From contig MU405247.1 of NCBI GenBank assembly GCA_022836615.1, positions 227,536 to 291,535 of the forward strand: DNA of 64,000 nucleotides, written 5' to 3'. Positions within the stretch are counted from its first letter, which is position 1. Every line of letters starts with the position of its first letter. Made by a program: the position numbers and the translations under genes. Below are positions 23,790-35,328 of the stretch, piece by piece. This DNA is from Annulohypoxylon bovei var. microspora (Eukaryota > Ascomycota > Sordariomycetes > Xylariales > Hypoxylaceae). Below the pieces are notes generated by a model, which saw only the letters and a list, made by a program, of their open reading frames with translations, was not told the DNA's origin and did not search any database.

Positions 23790-24342
23790 GAGGGGTGAGA
23801 ACTAAGGAGTAAATATACATAGGGGTCCGATAAGGATATTAGGGGTGAATAAGTACCTACGCGCTGTATATCTATCCAGATACCTAGAATTGGTGTGGGA
23901 GGCAATTGTTTTTAGATGATAGGATAGGATATAGGCCGGATATGGGGTTTACAAGGCATGTTTAGCGTTGGGGTTAGAATACGGTCTGTAGACGGGATGT
24001 CTACTGGACTTTTATTTTTGGCCCTGGATATATGATGTCCAGGGCACTTTCACCACTCGATTTTTGGCTCAAATGATACCTAATTAATTGTCGAAATTGA
24101 TGCTGTGTAGCTGTATCTAAGTTGGTTCTAGTTCAAGGAGCGTTCGAAAAATGCTTTTGGAAGACGGGATGGCTTCGTAGCCTCCTTACCCCCTTTTCCC
24201 CACGACAAGAGAAGTTCCGTGGATGTATTACCAGCAAGACAGAAAATCAGCACCCTTAATACCCAAACTAAACCACCATCATGCGCCATTATCCTAAGTG
24301 TCCAGCCTAACCCCTTTTAGTCCTGGTATGTGAGGCACTCCA
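23790..24342. other. convergent 3' region
   Basis: About 0.55 kb between the stop codons of the SIS-domain gene (+) and the secreted Ser/Thr-rich gene (-). No motif-bearing frame is present. The sequence is compatible with 3' UTRs on both sides. Confidence 0.5.
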
Positions 24343-24903
24343 TCAACGCCCCGTCATAGTAGGCAGCCCAACGCTCACCCGGCTACTCCAGTCATCATCG
24401 CTCTCCGTTCTAGCAGTCGTGCTCGTCTCACTAGTCCGCCACGGCGATCCCGTCCCCGAGGTCCCGCTGACCACGGGCATCGTAGCCGGCGCGGTAACAA
24501 CCGTCCCGTCCCTGACCGTAGTCGTCAGCCCGATAGTCGACAGCTCCGGGTTGACCTCGCTGAACTGCGTCACGGTGTACGCGTGGCCGTCGCTGTACAG
24601 CGTCGCCGTCGTCACCGCGCTGTGGATGTCGCCCCGGGCCGCGCGGGATACCGGGATGACGCCGGTGCTGCTGGCGTTGGTGCCCGCGGTCGAGGGGAGC
24701 GGGAGGGGCAGCGGCGTGCGGAGCGTCACGTGGCTGCGGCTCCAGCTCGCGGTGGAGGGCGGCTGGGAGGCGTTGAGGAGGCTGGGCGTGATGGTCAGGC
24801 TGGGGATCGGCGCGATTGTGGGGATCATGGCGTAGAGGGGGGAGCCGCCGCAGGTGGTTGTGGCGAGGGCCAGGAGGAATGGCGATAGGTTGGAGGACCA
24901 CAT
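24343..24903 (-). CDS. secreted or surface Ser/Thr-rich protein, function unknown
   Basis: A single-exon frame of 186 aa with ATG at 24903-24901. The first 25 residues look like a signal peptide (MWSSNLSPFLLALATTTC, then GGSPLYA). The mature part is rich in Ser, Thr, Pro and Ala, with a central YSDGHAYTVTQFSEVNP block and several possible N-glycosylation sites (NAS). There is no cysteine pattern, catalytic motif or clear GPI tail. It probably enters the cell wall or medium as an O-glycosylated protein, which is inferred from composition only. The opposite strand is also open because the region is GC-rich, but those frames show no signal peptide or family. Moderate confidence that this strand is the coding one. 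Confidence 0.6.
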   Translation of the reverse strand: MWSSNLSPFLLALATTTCGGSPLYAMIPTIAPIPSLTITPSLLNASQPPSTASWSRSHVTLRTPLPLPLPSTAGTNASSTGVIPVSRAARGDIHSAVTTATLYSDGHAYTVTQFSEVNPELSTIGLTTTVRDGTVVTAPATMPVVSGTSGTGSPWRTSETSTTARTESDDDWSSRVSVGLPTMTGR

Positions 24904-26601
24904 TGCGATGGTTCTGGGTAGGGAGACTTGGAAAGGGGTTGTGCCTAGTAGATCTTTGAGGATGAGGGTTCTGGGGATTTTTCGTCTAAAGAAGGACTGG
25001 GCTGTTCGTTTATATGTTATATGATCTCAGGCTTGTAGATGGGATAAGGTGGTCCTCGCTCCAATCCCTCCATGATTGATTGCGGATCGACCTCTCGGAT
25101 CGGAGCCGTTGACAGTCGAGCGATCGCCGTCGATGGTTGCGTTCCTGACATAAGTAGTATCACGGGCAATACTCATGCAGCTAGATGGCTTGTCTATATG
25201 TCACTTTTGGGGTAGCACGATCTCGGGGGGGAGCACAACATAGTGGCATAACGGTCAAGGTTGCATCATGTACCTCGGGCCATTAGGACCGACTACCTGA
25301 CGAGGTATGGGGCTTCGTGTGTTTGCTGTGTATGCTATCGACCGCAAGATCCTGCCTATATCCAAGATCTTCTATGACTAATGATTGACAAATCAAAAAG
25401 TTGTTGTCATGGTGTTCAGTTCCGTACTCCAGGCAGGTTATGTGTATCACCACGACATCCCAGTACGATGTCAGCATGCGCTTCTAACACATAAAGGTCG
25501 GGATCTCAATTTGATTCATCGAGGAGTTGTGTAATCCCGTTGCGGCTGAAGGAGTAGCGGACAGAATCTAATAGGGAAATGTAATCCGAAACAAGATGTT
25601 TCGTCTCCTCAGTAGGACCAATTCTTGTTGTGTCCCGTTGCTTCCAAGTCCCAGTGAGGCTTGAATCAACAGGCTGATCTCATTGAAAGGACTACACCGC
25701 CTACATAGTTACGATAGAGTAACCAGGAACCGGAAATATGGTATGATTCGACCAACCCGTCCTACTCGCTTCTTAGTTATTGTGATAGCCTGATTATTCA
25801 CGCTCGTACAGACTTTCGTGGCGGAGATATTGCGATGCATGACTGATGATCCGACGTGGTAATGATTCAACATCGAAATACGGAATATGAGACTTGCATG
25901 TGTAAGGGCGTCAAGCAGACGTAACATTCCTTATGTAGAACCCTAGACTTCAAGTCGTACGGTACCATGCGGCTCTCTAGATCTCGATACAACTCACGCT
26001 GCCCGGCGGATTGTGAGACCTGCCACACGCAAACTAGTAATATGAAGATACTAATAAGTACCTAGCCATCTTAGCCGCATTCGGTAATGCTACTGGGGCG
26101 GCGTCTCCTCATGTTACATCCCTGTATGTCATAGCATCATCATAAATTGATAATTCTAGACAGGGTTGCCTATTCTAGGCCTTTCTCGGATTCTAATGTC
26201 TTCTTTTCGATTTATCTCCTTCATATGTGACCCTTTGGCTGGTTTAAACAACGACGATGTCGATGGCGGGGGCCATTTGTTCGTTCCCATCGAAAGAGAT
26301 TTCGCGTGTGAGTCTGTCGTGGCGATCAATTATAAGGAATACAGGTAAGTTGGCGCGAAATGTATATACAAGGAATTTCGAACCAAATGCATCTCCTTAT
26401 TTACATGTGATATATGCTCGTCTATGTTCTCGTATACAGTATAACGTAAGTAAAGGTGCTATGGTATCTCTTCGAAAAATGCACAGGGGTATTCGCCACT
26501 TTAAGGCGGGATATATTATAAACCGGTTGTTGTAGACGGTCGATCGATCTTCTGTGAGTGACACGGGGTTGGTATGTATTTATAACCGCTTTCTCGTAAT
26601 A
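24904..26601. other. intergenic spacer
   Basis: About 1.7 kb between two minus-strand genes. Several frames of 60-92 codons exist without motifs or splice context. I see no repeats, RNA genes or transposon remnants. The part next to 24904 should be the promoter of the Ser/Thr-rich gene. Confidence 0.45.
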
Positions 26602-28049
26602 TTAATAAGGCGGATGGTGTTGCGATGATGGTGGTTGCGACAATGGTAAGGGTCTGGCTGTTGTTAACCAAGGCGAAGTTAAAGACACCTTGACATTTCG
26701 ATCAAATTCGCCTTCTAGCTCCATCCTTCTTCTCGTCTCTTCTTCTGAATCTACGTGGGAAGGTCCCGTGGTAGAGAAACCCGCAGTCTCTGCCCCCATC
26801 GTCCTACCATCTGTTTCATGAAATAGTGTCCCTTCGAGCTCCATTCTTCTCCTTGTCCTTGCGTCTATACTTTGGTATGCTGTGCCCTCCATCTCCCCAT
26901 GAGGGACCGTCTTAGCGTATGTATGTGTATCCGAGGTTTGCGGTGGTAAGCAAGGCGTCGAGACGTCCCACACATCTCGTTCGTAGGGTTGGTGGTATTG
27001 AGGTCTTTCGGACGGGGTGGGCGTTTCTCGAAGGTCGGGTGAGTAGGTTGGGAATATGTGCACGCTCGAATCCGTATCCTTGCCGCCACTGCTTGCGAAA
27101 TGCGCGATATGAGCCTCTGCGGGCCGCTTTCGAGCTGCCTTCCGCGTCCTAAACATCATGAATAGGCCAGCACCCAAAGCAGCAAGTCCTGTGACGCCCA
27201 AGGACACGCCAATCCCAATCCCCGCTGCGGCGCTTGTCGAAATCCCAGTGCCACCAATTTCATTACAGCTTGCAGTGCTTGTCGCAAGATGGTTTGCCAA
27301 TGCATCCGATACCGAGGCAGCACAACTCTCCGTATTATTATCTGTCGGTGAGTCCGTGGGTGTAGCAAATGTCCAGCCATTCACGGGAATGGCTGCAACA
27401 GTTGCGGCTTGTGTGGCGGTAGAACTAGTAACCTTCCAAGTAGAATTCTTCTGCGCAAATGTGACTATATCCCCCTTCTTAACCTCTGATGTACACTGGC
27501 CGGTGCTACCCGGATCCATAGCGATGACGAAGCCATAATTCCTACAGTAAATTTGTCAATATACGGTCCTTAGGTTTCCTAAAAGAATCATGAAGCGCAC
27601 AATGGACAACAGGCCACGAAGGTGCTCGAGGCATCTTTAGCGGACGCTGTAGCAGTATAGTAATCTTGCGGGCAAGTGATAGGCCCTATACTCAGTATTG
27701 TCTCTTTGACCGGTCCCAATCGATCTTGTAACCACCATGTCGTCACCGGTTTGGGGAGACACGTAGCGTCTGTCTGAACCGAGATTCCATAGCCCGGGTC
27801 CCAAGCGGCGATTGTGTTTGGGACGTATTTCCAGAGATATTTGTCGCAGCCGGCTTGATGGGGATACGCAGTTGTGATGGGGATCCAGGAAGTAACAACG
27901 CCTCTATTCGTCTCTGGCAGCCGATTCATTGTCGGTCACGGCGAGAAAAAAGAGATCATTACAGAGGGCCAACAGGCGAAAAGAAGGAGAATGCTTAGAT
28001 CTGGAAGCTGCCGGCGCGGGTGGGCCGCGAGCAGTTTACATAGCAGCAT
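26602..28049 (-). CDS. Cys-containing single-pass surface protein
   Basis: Two exons are secure: one ending at 27601 and one at 27541-26602. They join through GTGCGC...TGTAG to read FVACCPLNYGFVIAMDPG, a CCP-type block common in fungal surface sensors. The ectodomain continues with paired cysteines (GSTGQCTSEVKKGD; SCAASV; ASCNEIGG). A membrane span follows (AAAGIGIGVSLGVTGLAALG, then AGLFMMF), then a basic stop (RTRKAARKR) and a long disordered cytoplasmic tail with two copies of RRMELEG-type sequence. The 5' end is uncertain. ATG at 27929 gives no signal peptide. An upstream ATG at 28049 encodes a hydrophobic leader (SILLLFACWPS) that could splice in from a GTAATG donor, but it needs a weak GAG acceptor to stay in frame. 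The likely role is wall sensing or adhesion, inferred. Confidence 0.7.
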
Positions 28050-29753
28050 AATATGAGGATTTCCCGGGGGCTGATCCTTTCGCGGTAGACTCGATCTACT
28101 CTAGACACGAGCCTCCCGGGATTGGGATTGGCTGATTCTATTTCTGTCGAGTTTCTAAACCTTGTCAGACGAGCCTTACTAGAGTGGATCTATAAGAAGT
28201 ATCGCAGGTATTTCTAGGCGGGCTGGGCGAGCTAGGCGGGCTGAGAGACGCGAAGGATTCAGTCCCGAACAAATGAAGAAGTTGGCCAAGGCGCTTGTCC
28301 AGGAATTGCCATAAGGACTTTTAAATAAAGGGTGTACGCCGAGCTTTTAAGAGAGAATATAGAATAATATTATCCCCTTTGAAAATTTATCGGACGATCC
28401 ATAACCAGTTGTTAGTCGAAGTGCCCCTCTCGATCCGACCGTACCTATTATACCTGTCTCTTTTAGGCGCCGAGGCTTGACGATTAGAGCATTGCTTTTC
28501 TGCTGCTTGCCGAATTCCAAGATAACGGGTGCTCGATCATGATAACGAGCTCATCCGGCCAAGCTTGCAAGGTTAGCAAGGCGTAGCCGGCATCTTGTTC
28601 ATTCCCCGCTCGTATGGGTCAACCGTTGGAGGCCGGTGAAACATACCGGTCAACCCTCAGGCATGCCAAGACACCTAACGCTAGAGAGGAATGACCTAGG
28701 GTTAATTCAGCTCTACATACCTACTGGGTAGGTAGTCAGCAAACATCAGGTTTTATTCGTAGGTGTATTTGTTATTTGTATGTATCTATAGGTAGGTAGG
28801 TAAGAGTAGGTAAGAATAAGAATAAGAATAAGCGCGAACCTCAGGTGAGGAGATAGTAGGTAGGGCTGAATTTAAGTTGGGGTTGTCCGATGGCGCGGGT
28901 GTGGCTTAAACTTAGTGGTTTCTAGGTACAAATCCAACCGTCACGATAGGTACCTCGGTACACTTCAGGTCTCAATACAGTAAGATTACCCCTGAATTGT
29001 TTGAGCTGCGAATCCCTTCTTATTTTATCTCTTCCCTTCAAAGCTTTCGATCCTTTAAGAATTTACCTAGGTAAGTACGTTAAAATAATCGCTTGAGCCT
29101 CATAAAACAACGTAATGTATATATTTTATTTTGGAATTCACAACTTTTGCGGTCGATTCTCGTTCTGTTATCTCTTCCATAAGTGGGATGTTAACAATCA
29201 TATCCCACTCTCCCTATCTTACCTCTCACTTAGGGATCAAGTTCGTCATGATAAGGATCATATTTAGGTATATTCCCGTCGCTTTGAAGGTATCTTCGAC
29301 GCAATGAAGCTCACTCCAACATATACTATTTCCGGATCCACGATGAACGAAACCATAGCAACTCGTAGTAGATAAGGGTTCCTCGAAGAATGCCGCCCTA
29401 ATGCAGGTAACCTTGGACCGCCTAGGTAAATGGCTTGATGTGGTTATCAATTACTGATATTAGAATCCAAATGCTTCGAAGTCTTATCCTCATTGGTTGG
29501 TGTTACACTATCTATCGGAGATTTCAGACATGCCTTGGCCCTGACGTTAGCAATGTCGGAATCAGAGATAACTAACCCAGACATACGCTGATTGACTCCA
29601 ATATCTGGGGACCTTTTTTTAAGACATGTGGAATTTAGACGTCCACTGGAGTGAGCTCTTGTATGTGACTGATCTACACTACAAGTCGAATCTCCCTACA
29701 TAATATTCGTCTTGCGATATTCCTCTACCTTAACTTGAGCGACAATCTTTAGG
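28050..29753. other. intergenic spacer with TAGG words
   Basis: About 1.7 kb divergent spacer between the Cys-rich surface gene (-) and the amino-acid permease (+). TAGG arrays are present near 28727-28735 and 28790-28802, followed by an AAGAAT triplication near 28810-28830. The segment 28140-28400 has a different texture, with long A/T and GCGGGCT words, and may be degraded repeat DNA. I found no transposase motif. No gene is supported. Confidence 0.45.
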
Positions 29754-31527
29754 ATGGCCGCCGTAGTCATACCAGGGGCTTCGGATGAGAAGATCGACAT
29801 TAAGCCGACACCTACCAGAAATGAATCGGGCAGTGTATCTATCAACGAAGCCGAGCTTGAGAGCCAGGAAGTATTCAAGAAAACTGAAGATGGCGTCGAC
29901 TTCCGTAACGTTAGCTGGCCTTTCGCTGCGGTTATCTTCCTAAAGACTATCTTTGCTACGGGCGTATTATCGAGGTAAGTATGAGAAATACAAACTAGCA
30001 TCTCGTTATTCTGATTTCGAACCAAATTGTCTGATCATTGACTATGAAATTAACCTATTTTAGTATGTTAGTATCAATTACGCGCATGATTCCTTGTGGA
30101 ATAAAGTCTATCTTAGATATCTTATGCTATAATTTCCTGAGGATTCTAACGGGAAGTAGTTCCATCAGCCATGTATAGTTTGGGCGCTCTAGGTGGTGCT
30201 CTGTCAGTCGTAGGCTGGTCGTTGATGAACACTTGTAGGTAACCCGGATTGTTTTACGAGGATATCTGCTAAGATAGATGCAGACACAGCGGTCTTACAA
30301 GGAGATTTCAAGACCCGACATCCCGAATGTCATAGTAAGCCAATTCGTATTATTTCGCTAGGTCCTATAGCTAATGCGTGTATAGCTCTGGCAGACATGG
30401 GCTACAAAATCGGCGGTGTTTGGCTCAGGGAGCTTATTGGGGCTCTGTACCTAATCGCATTTGTTCTCTGCTCTGGAACTGGGATTATTGGATTATCAGT
30501 GGCATTCAACACACTCTCAGATCACGCTGCTTGTACTGTCTGGTGGGGATTCTTGTCAACTGTGATCATCACCATTGCTGCTTCGGTCCGAACTCTACGC
30601 AATATCGGCTGGCTGACATGGGTGGGCTTTCTCTCAATATTTCTCGCCGTATTCATAGTCGTGATTGGTGTCACGACAGTCGATCGACCGGCAGCAGCGC
30701 CGCAGACCGGGCCTTTTGACTTAGGATATCACGTTATCGCATACCCAAGTTTTGCAGAAGGGATGACCGCCACAACTACGATCTTCGTGTCGAGTGCAGG
30801 CACTTCTGCCTTCCTACCGGTCATATCCGAGATGAGGAACCCACGAGACTATAGGAAAGCCCTATACATATGTATGGGCCTCGTGCTTTGCATGTACTTG
30901 TCATTTTCTTTGGTCGTATATCGATGGACTGGCCAGTGGGTTGCGAATCCGTCTTTAGGGAGTGCAGGCGGAACTATAAAGAAGGTCTCTTACGGAATTG
31001 GATTGATTGGATTGTCTGTAAGTGGATGTGTGTATCAACATGTAGCCGCCAAATACCTATTCGTTCGAATCCTACGGAACACTAGACATCTACAATCGAA
31101 TACGCTCATTCATTGGGGGACCTGGCTCGGCTGTTCCATTGGCCTCGGTGCGATCGCCTTCATCCTCGCTGAATCTATAGCGATATTCAACTACCTACTC
31201 TCTTTAGTAGGATCGATTTGTTTCGCTCCAATGGCCATCTCAATTCCTGGAATATTATGGCTGTTCGATTTCTCACACTATCGTACCGGAAACCCGTGGC
31301 AAAAGTTACAATATTTCTTCCATTGGTTCCTCGTTGTCCTAGGTTTATTCATCACAATTGGTGGGACGTAAGTAGTCTCCCCTTAGCACTCCTAGATACC
31401 GGGTATCTAATTCTTTATCTGACCCCTTTTTAGATATTCGACAATTCTTGCAATTAAGGACGCCTATGCAACGGGCCTTATAGGTTCGGCTTTTAGTTGT
31501 GCAGATAACTCCAATAGTGGCCACTGA
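29754..31527 (+). CDS. AAAP-family amino-acid permease (N. crassa MTR type)
   Basis: Exons 29754-29973, 30160-30234, 30284-30334, 30386-31367 and 31434-31527 sum to 1422 nt and give 473 aa. The N-terminal cytoplasmic segment (residues 1-50) is followed by FAAVIFLKTIFATGVLSIPS, the conserved first transmembrane helix of the AAAP superfamily. Next come SLGALGGALSVVGWSL and a GDFKTRHPECHTLADMGY loop. About ten hydrophobic helices follow (for example GIIGLSVAFNTLSDH; WVGFLSIFLAVFIVVIGVTT; GTSAFLPVISEM). The protein should import neutral or aromatic amino acids by proton symport at the plasma or vacuolar membrane; the substrate is not readable from sequence. Introns 2-4 are ordinary. The first is a nested twin intron, listed separately, and only its complete removal restores the conserved GVLSIPSAM reading frame. 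Confidence 0.92.
29974..30159 (+). other. [D1,2] stwintron (nested twin intron) in the permease gene
   Basis: The internal intron is 29975-30063: donor GTAAGT, ATTAAC branch region, acceptor TTTTAG, 89 nt. Removing it joins G29974 to TATGTT at 30064 and creates the consensus donor GTATGT for the external intron, which then runs to CTAAC...AAGTAG at 30159 (97 nt). Sequential removal gives TCG-A/TT-CCA, coding LSIPSAM, which matches the family. Treating the internal intron alone, or the two as one intron from 29975, shifts the frame. An alternative with a 32-nt intervening exon (30064-30095) is also in frame but inserts unconserved residues inside helix 1. Confidence 0.8.
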
Positions 31528-32257
31528 ACACTTGCCGGTAGATTTGAAGGACGGTGACGGTGCGATTGTAATTCTCGGATGCCTCCTGAAAGACATACGC
31601 ATACTTAACTAATTAACTAAGTTATCTCCCCTATCTAGGTCAATATATATTGTCAATGAACTCTTATCAACGCCTATCCATTGTGCTAAACTATAATGAA
31701 CGAGAATCGTCGGTATCCTTCCTTGCTTTGATATTCGATTTCACTAGATGTCAAGTATAGCTCATATTACGAAGGAAGTCGGGCTTCTCTAATCAAACAT
31801 AGCCTCAATTATGCCATTTTTGGACTTAAATGAATGTGCGTTAGCTATCTGGAACGTCGAATGACAACAAATGTTTCCGGGACAGGTCCTCTATCAGTGA
31901 AAACCCCCGAGAATACGGAGTTGCTTAAGCTCAAAGCCCACTCAAATTATCTCGATGATTTCGATAATTGAAAAAAAAATGTTTCCGCATATTGGGAAGA
32001 ATCCATGTATGAAATGAAGTGGTTTCTATTGGTTTTTCACGTATAATTCTACGTCGGGTCAAAAACTTGGTGAATGAGCAGTGGTCAATAGCTGAGCTGT
32101 GCGCATAGTCACCAAGACAACCGAACAACTACAACAATTTTCATAGCCCTCGGCTTCCTCTATTTCGTACTTTATCATCTTTCATACCTAGTAGTATTTT
32201 CCCGGTACAACTTCTCCATCCTACTAGATTATACAAGCAACATTACTGAGTTCGACA
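31528..32257. other. intergenic spacer
   Basis: About 0.7 kb between two plus-strand genes. It is AT-rich, without coding signals. The last 100 bases before 32258 are C/T-rich and are probably the 5' leader of the 2EXR gene. Confidence 0.5.
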
Positions 32258-33787
32258 ATGCCTACATTTCACTTGTTCCCCTATCTACCAATCGAATTGC
32301 GGCGAGAAATTTATATATTAGCCACACCGCCGCGAATAGTTCAAGTGCGGGAATCTTTGGTCCTTGATGATCCTGAAGATTTTGCGGAATCCTATTCTAT
32401 GTACGATCCAAGTCGTAGTACAGAGAACCCTCCATATACGGCAGACGATTTCAAGTTTGACTATGCCTTTGAAAAGTTTTCGGAGCGATACGAGAAAGAA
32501 TTAATTCGAACTAAACTACATCCCGACCTCGCCTATTTCGCTTTCAACTGGGGTGGGCGCGTACCTGGCCTAGCACCACCACTTACACAAATGTCTCTTG
32601 ATTCTTATGGATTTACTCGGCAGAAAGCCAGATATCAGCCGTGGATACCGACAAGTAAAACCCCGGAAATCCCACTACATTGGTTAGACCATCATCTAGA
32701 CGCCGCCTTTGAACTCATCCGGGAAAGTCATCTCTATAGCGAAGCTCAGATCCCGCCATTGTTGCACACATGTTCCGAGTCTCGCAAGTTGCTGATGGAT
32801 TACGGCTACCAGATCGCATTTAGCACCCGGACACGAGGGCCTCGCACATGGTTTCATTTCGGCCGTGACAGGCTATACATTGCCAAGCGACAGTCCGAAA
32901 ACACTGTGCTAATGGAGAGCGAGGATACCGACCTGCTGACAAAGTGCCGATGTGATGTTTTAGGGCAATTCAGCCCAAATGATCTGAAACAGATCAGAAG
33001 CCTTGTTTTCAGTGAAAGCGTGCCTCACTTCCGCTGCCCGTCTGCTGTGCTTTCAGGACTCGTACCACTTATGCCAAGCCTCGACGAGATCTTTTTCGAG
33101 GAATGGAATCCGGCTTGCTTGGGTCGGTGGGTCAACGGTACAGACAAGGAAGGCCAGCCGAGTTCGCAAAAATGCAAAGATAATCGTGACGGTAGAGAAC
33201 CTTGGAGATGTATCCCCGTTGAAGAGGTTGACGCATTAGTTGAAGAGTTTTGCTTCTATAACCAAGAAGCTCCGTATATATTGGGTTTGCCATGCTTTGA
33301 GCCCGTATACTGCAAGCTCTTCCATCTCAATATCCACAGAGACAGCGAACTAAAACATATATCATTCTTCGAACATATAGCAAGAATGCTGGAGGAAGAA
33401 GCAGAAGAACTCTTCAACAAATATTGGCCTGACCTCGATTTCAATATCCCAAGGGTCAAGTTCGTACACACGTGCCCAGAAACGACAGCTAGACAGATCA
33501 TACACGGCCGTCATGCGTTCTGGCGTCATTATGTGGAACTGAAGAAGGCGTGTGCAAAGGGAAGGCCACTTATACCACCAGACTATCCGAAACTACCTCC
33601 CCCATTTAGAATATTCTGGCCTGACTGGCAAGGCGATGAATATTGGGATGCGTTCTACCAGACGCAGGAAATGACCAGCTTCCAACTTAACAGAATTGGG
33701 AGATACACTTCTCCTTCTGGTGCTCATCTCCGAGGCTGGTATCTCGGTAAGGGTAGTGTTTTAGAGCCAAGTTTAGAGATCATATAG
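32258..33787 (+). CDS. 2EXR-domain fungal protein
   Basis: A single exon of 509 aa from ATG 32258. The N-terminal FHLFPYLPIELRREIYILAT followed by PPRIVQVRE is the signature of the fungal 2EXR family, an F-box-like start motif expanded in filamentous ascomycetes. The middle keeps the typical LLHTCSESRKLLMDYGYQIA segment. The rest is a soluble, aromatic-rich domain with no enzymatic motif. Its function is unknown; ubiquitin-ligase adaptor activity has been suggested from the F-box likeness but is not shown. No signal peptide or membrane span. Its neighbours do not suggest a pathway. Confidence 0.85.
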   Translation: MPTFHLFPYLPIELRREIYILATPPRIVQVRESLVLDDPEDFAESYSMYDPSRSTENPPYTADDFKFDYAFEKFSERYEKELIRTKLHPDLAYFAFNWGGRVPGLAPPLTQMSLDSYGFTRQKARYQPWIPTSKTPEIPLHWLDHHLDAAFELIRESHLYSEAQIPPLLHTCSESRKLLMDYGYQIAFSTRTRGPRTWFHFGRDRLYIAKRQSENTVLMESEDTDLLTKCRCDVLGQFSPNDLKQIRSLVFSESVPHFRCPSAVLSGLVPLMPSLDEIFFEEWNPACLGRWVNGTDKEGQPSSQKCKDNRDGREPWRCIPVEEVDALVEEFCFYNQEAPYILGLPCFEPVYCKLFHLNIHRDSELKHISFFEHIARMLEEEAEELFNKYWPDLDFNIPRVKFVHTCPETTARQIIHGRHAFWRHYVELKKACAKGRPLIPPDYPKLPPPFRIFWPDWQGDEYWDAFYQTQEMTSFQLNRIGRYTSPSGAHLRGWYLGKGSVLEPSLEII

Positions 33788-35328
33788 TTTTGCTCTTAGA
33801 TAGTACCATTTTTCAATTCTCCTAAAGCAGTTTTGTATCTTTAATTTGTTACATAGGTACTGGGGTACTGGGCTCACGGGACCATCGGTCGAAGGACGAA
33901 CTCCCTGAACTCCCTGAACCCCTGAGTTATCATAAGGTGTTATCAATAAGATAACAGCCTGTGTTACGTGCGAATCTACAGCACTAGCCTTACGATCAAG
34001 TCTAAGATCTTGAATGCCGAGGCGAATGAACCGAATAAATTGATTTTTCAAGCCTTTTATGTATAAGGGAAATCGTGAGGTATTGGTAATAAATACCCAT
34101 GAGCCTTTCCGGCTCCTTGCTTCACCTTTCCTAGGTACCTAGGTACATCACGAACATCGTCGTCGACACGGGTAAGTGTCGGCCGGGTAAGGGTCGGGTA
34201 AAGGTCGGTAGCAGCCGGTCGTCACTCACCTTAGGGGTCGTCGTCGCTGGGCAACCGCAGGCCACCAACGATAGACATATATACTATGATTTGCTACTGA
34301 CCCAATAAGTCCTATAGCATCCCCAGACACTGAGACGGCAATTGGTGTAGTGGTTATGCGCGCGATGGATCAGATAAAACCTGGGTTTTTCGTAGGCCCA
34401 AGTCAATCGAGAAACAAGGAAAGAGGGCGGCAACAAGTTTGCTAGTTGTTCAGGTCAAATCCCTTGGTTGATCTCAAGCTGAGCTTTTTTTGCCATTTTG
34501 GTTTTCTTTTCTTTTTTCTTTTTTCTTGTCTCTCTCGCCAGTGCCCGTCCCTATTTTATGATCCTTTTTCAATGCACAATATTTTTCTCTCCCCAATGGC
34601 TGTCATATCATTAAGCAACTAATTAAACAAAATGCACATACTTGGATTTATCGTTCAAGATGATTACCAGCCAGCCAGCGAGAGATTGGCACGGTAGTTG
34701 AGTATCCGTCTACCCGGATTCAATGAGGCTCAGCAGAGGGACTGGTGGGCCACGAACCAGAGAAAGTCATCTGTTGGTAAGGGGTATTGCCTGTGGAGCT
34801 ACCTAGTAGGCAGCTTCGTAATGTTCGTATCCGAGACTTGGCTTGTGAAACTTGGCGGAATTCTCGATATAATTTGGGTTGACCAAATCGAGTCCAGATT
34901 TCTGCTTGGTCCGCTTGTTGCGCTGACCTTAACGACCTAGCAAGTGTTGGCCGAATTTTACTATCGCGGTGTGGGCTCATCACTCATTCATAATGAGAGG
35001 CTTGGAGATTATCTAGGAGGCACAGTAAGGGGCTCTTTAAAACAACTTGAAGGTTATCCATATTAGGGAGTTTGGCATCGAGGAACGTGTGCACGTTGTG
35101 GGTTCGTAGTAGACAAAGGTATGGTTCTGTTGGTGGCGTCACGCCTCTTTGAACACCCTCACGCAGAATATTGGTGATTATTTCCGGTCGCGTCAGCGTC
35201 AGCATCAGTACAACTACAAATTTTTTGATATTAATACCCATTAACCTCGGCTTCTGTAGTTTTGCTTCTTCACGAGACCGCGCCCAAAGAGTATTCGAAA
35301 CAAACCAAGCTCTATCGGATCACAATCA
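33788..35328. other. intergenic spacer with TAGG/GGTA palindromes and a Pol III-like patch
   Basis: About 1.5 kb. Palindromic CCTAGGTACCTAGGTAC sequence lies at about 34130-34147. Between 34340 and 34490 there are an A-box-like word (TGGTGTAGTGG), a weak B-box-like word (GGTCAAATCC) and a seven-T run, but no foldable tRNA. Open frames at 34698-34940 and 34720-34983 have no motifs. Otherwise nothing is recognised. Confidence 0.45.

Noticed and set aside
29975..30159. single conventional intron in the permease
   Set aside because: Joining 29974 to 30160 shifts the frame; the nested model is needed for the conserved junction.
34340..34480. tRNA gene with an intron
   Set aside because: A-box-like and B-box-like words exist, but the acceptor, anticodon and T stems cannot be paired.
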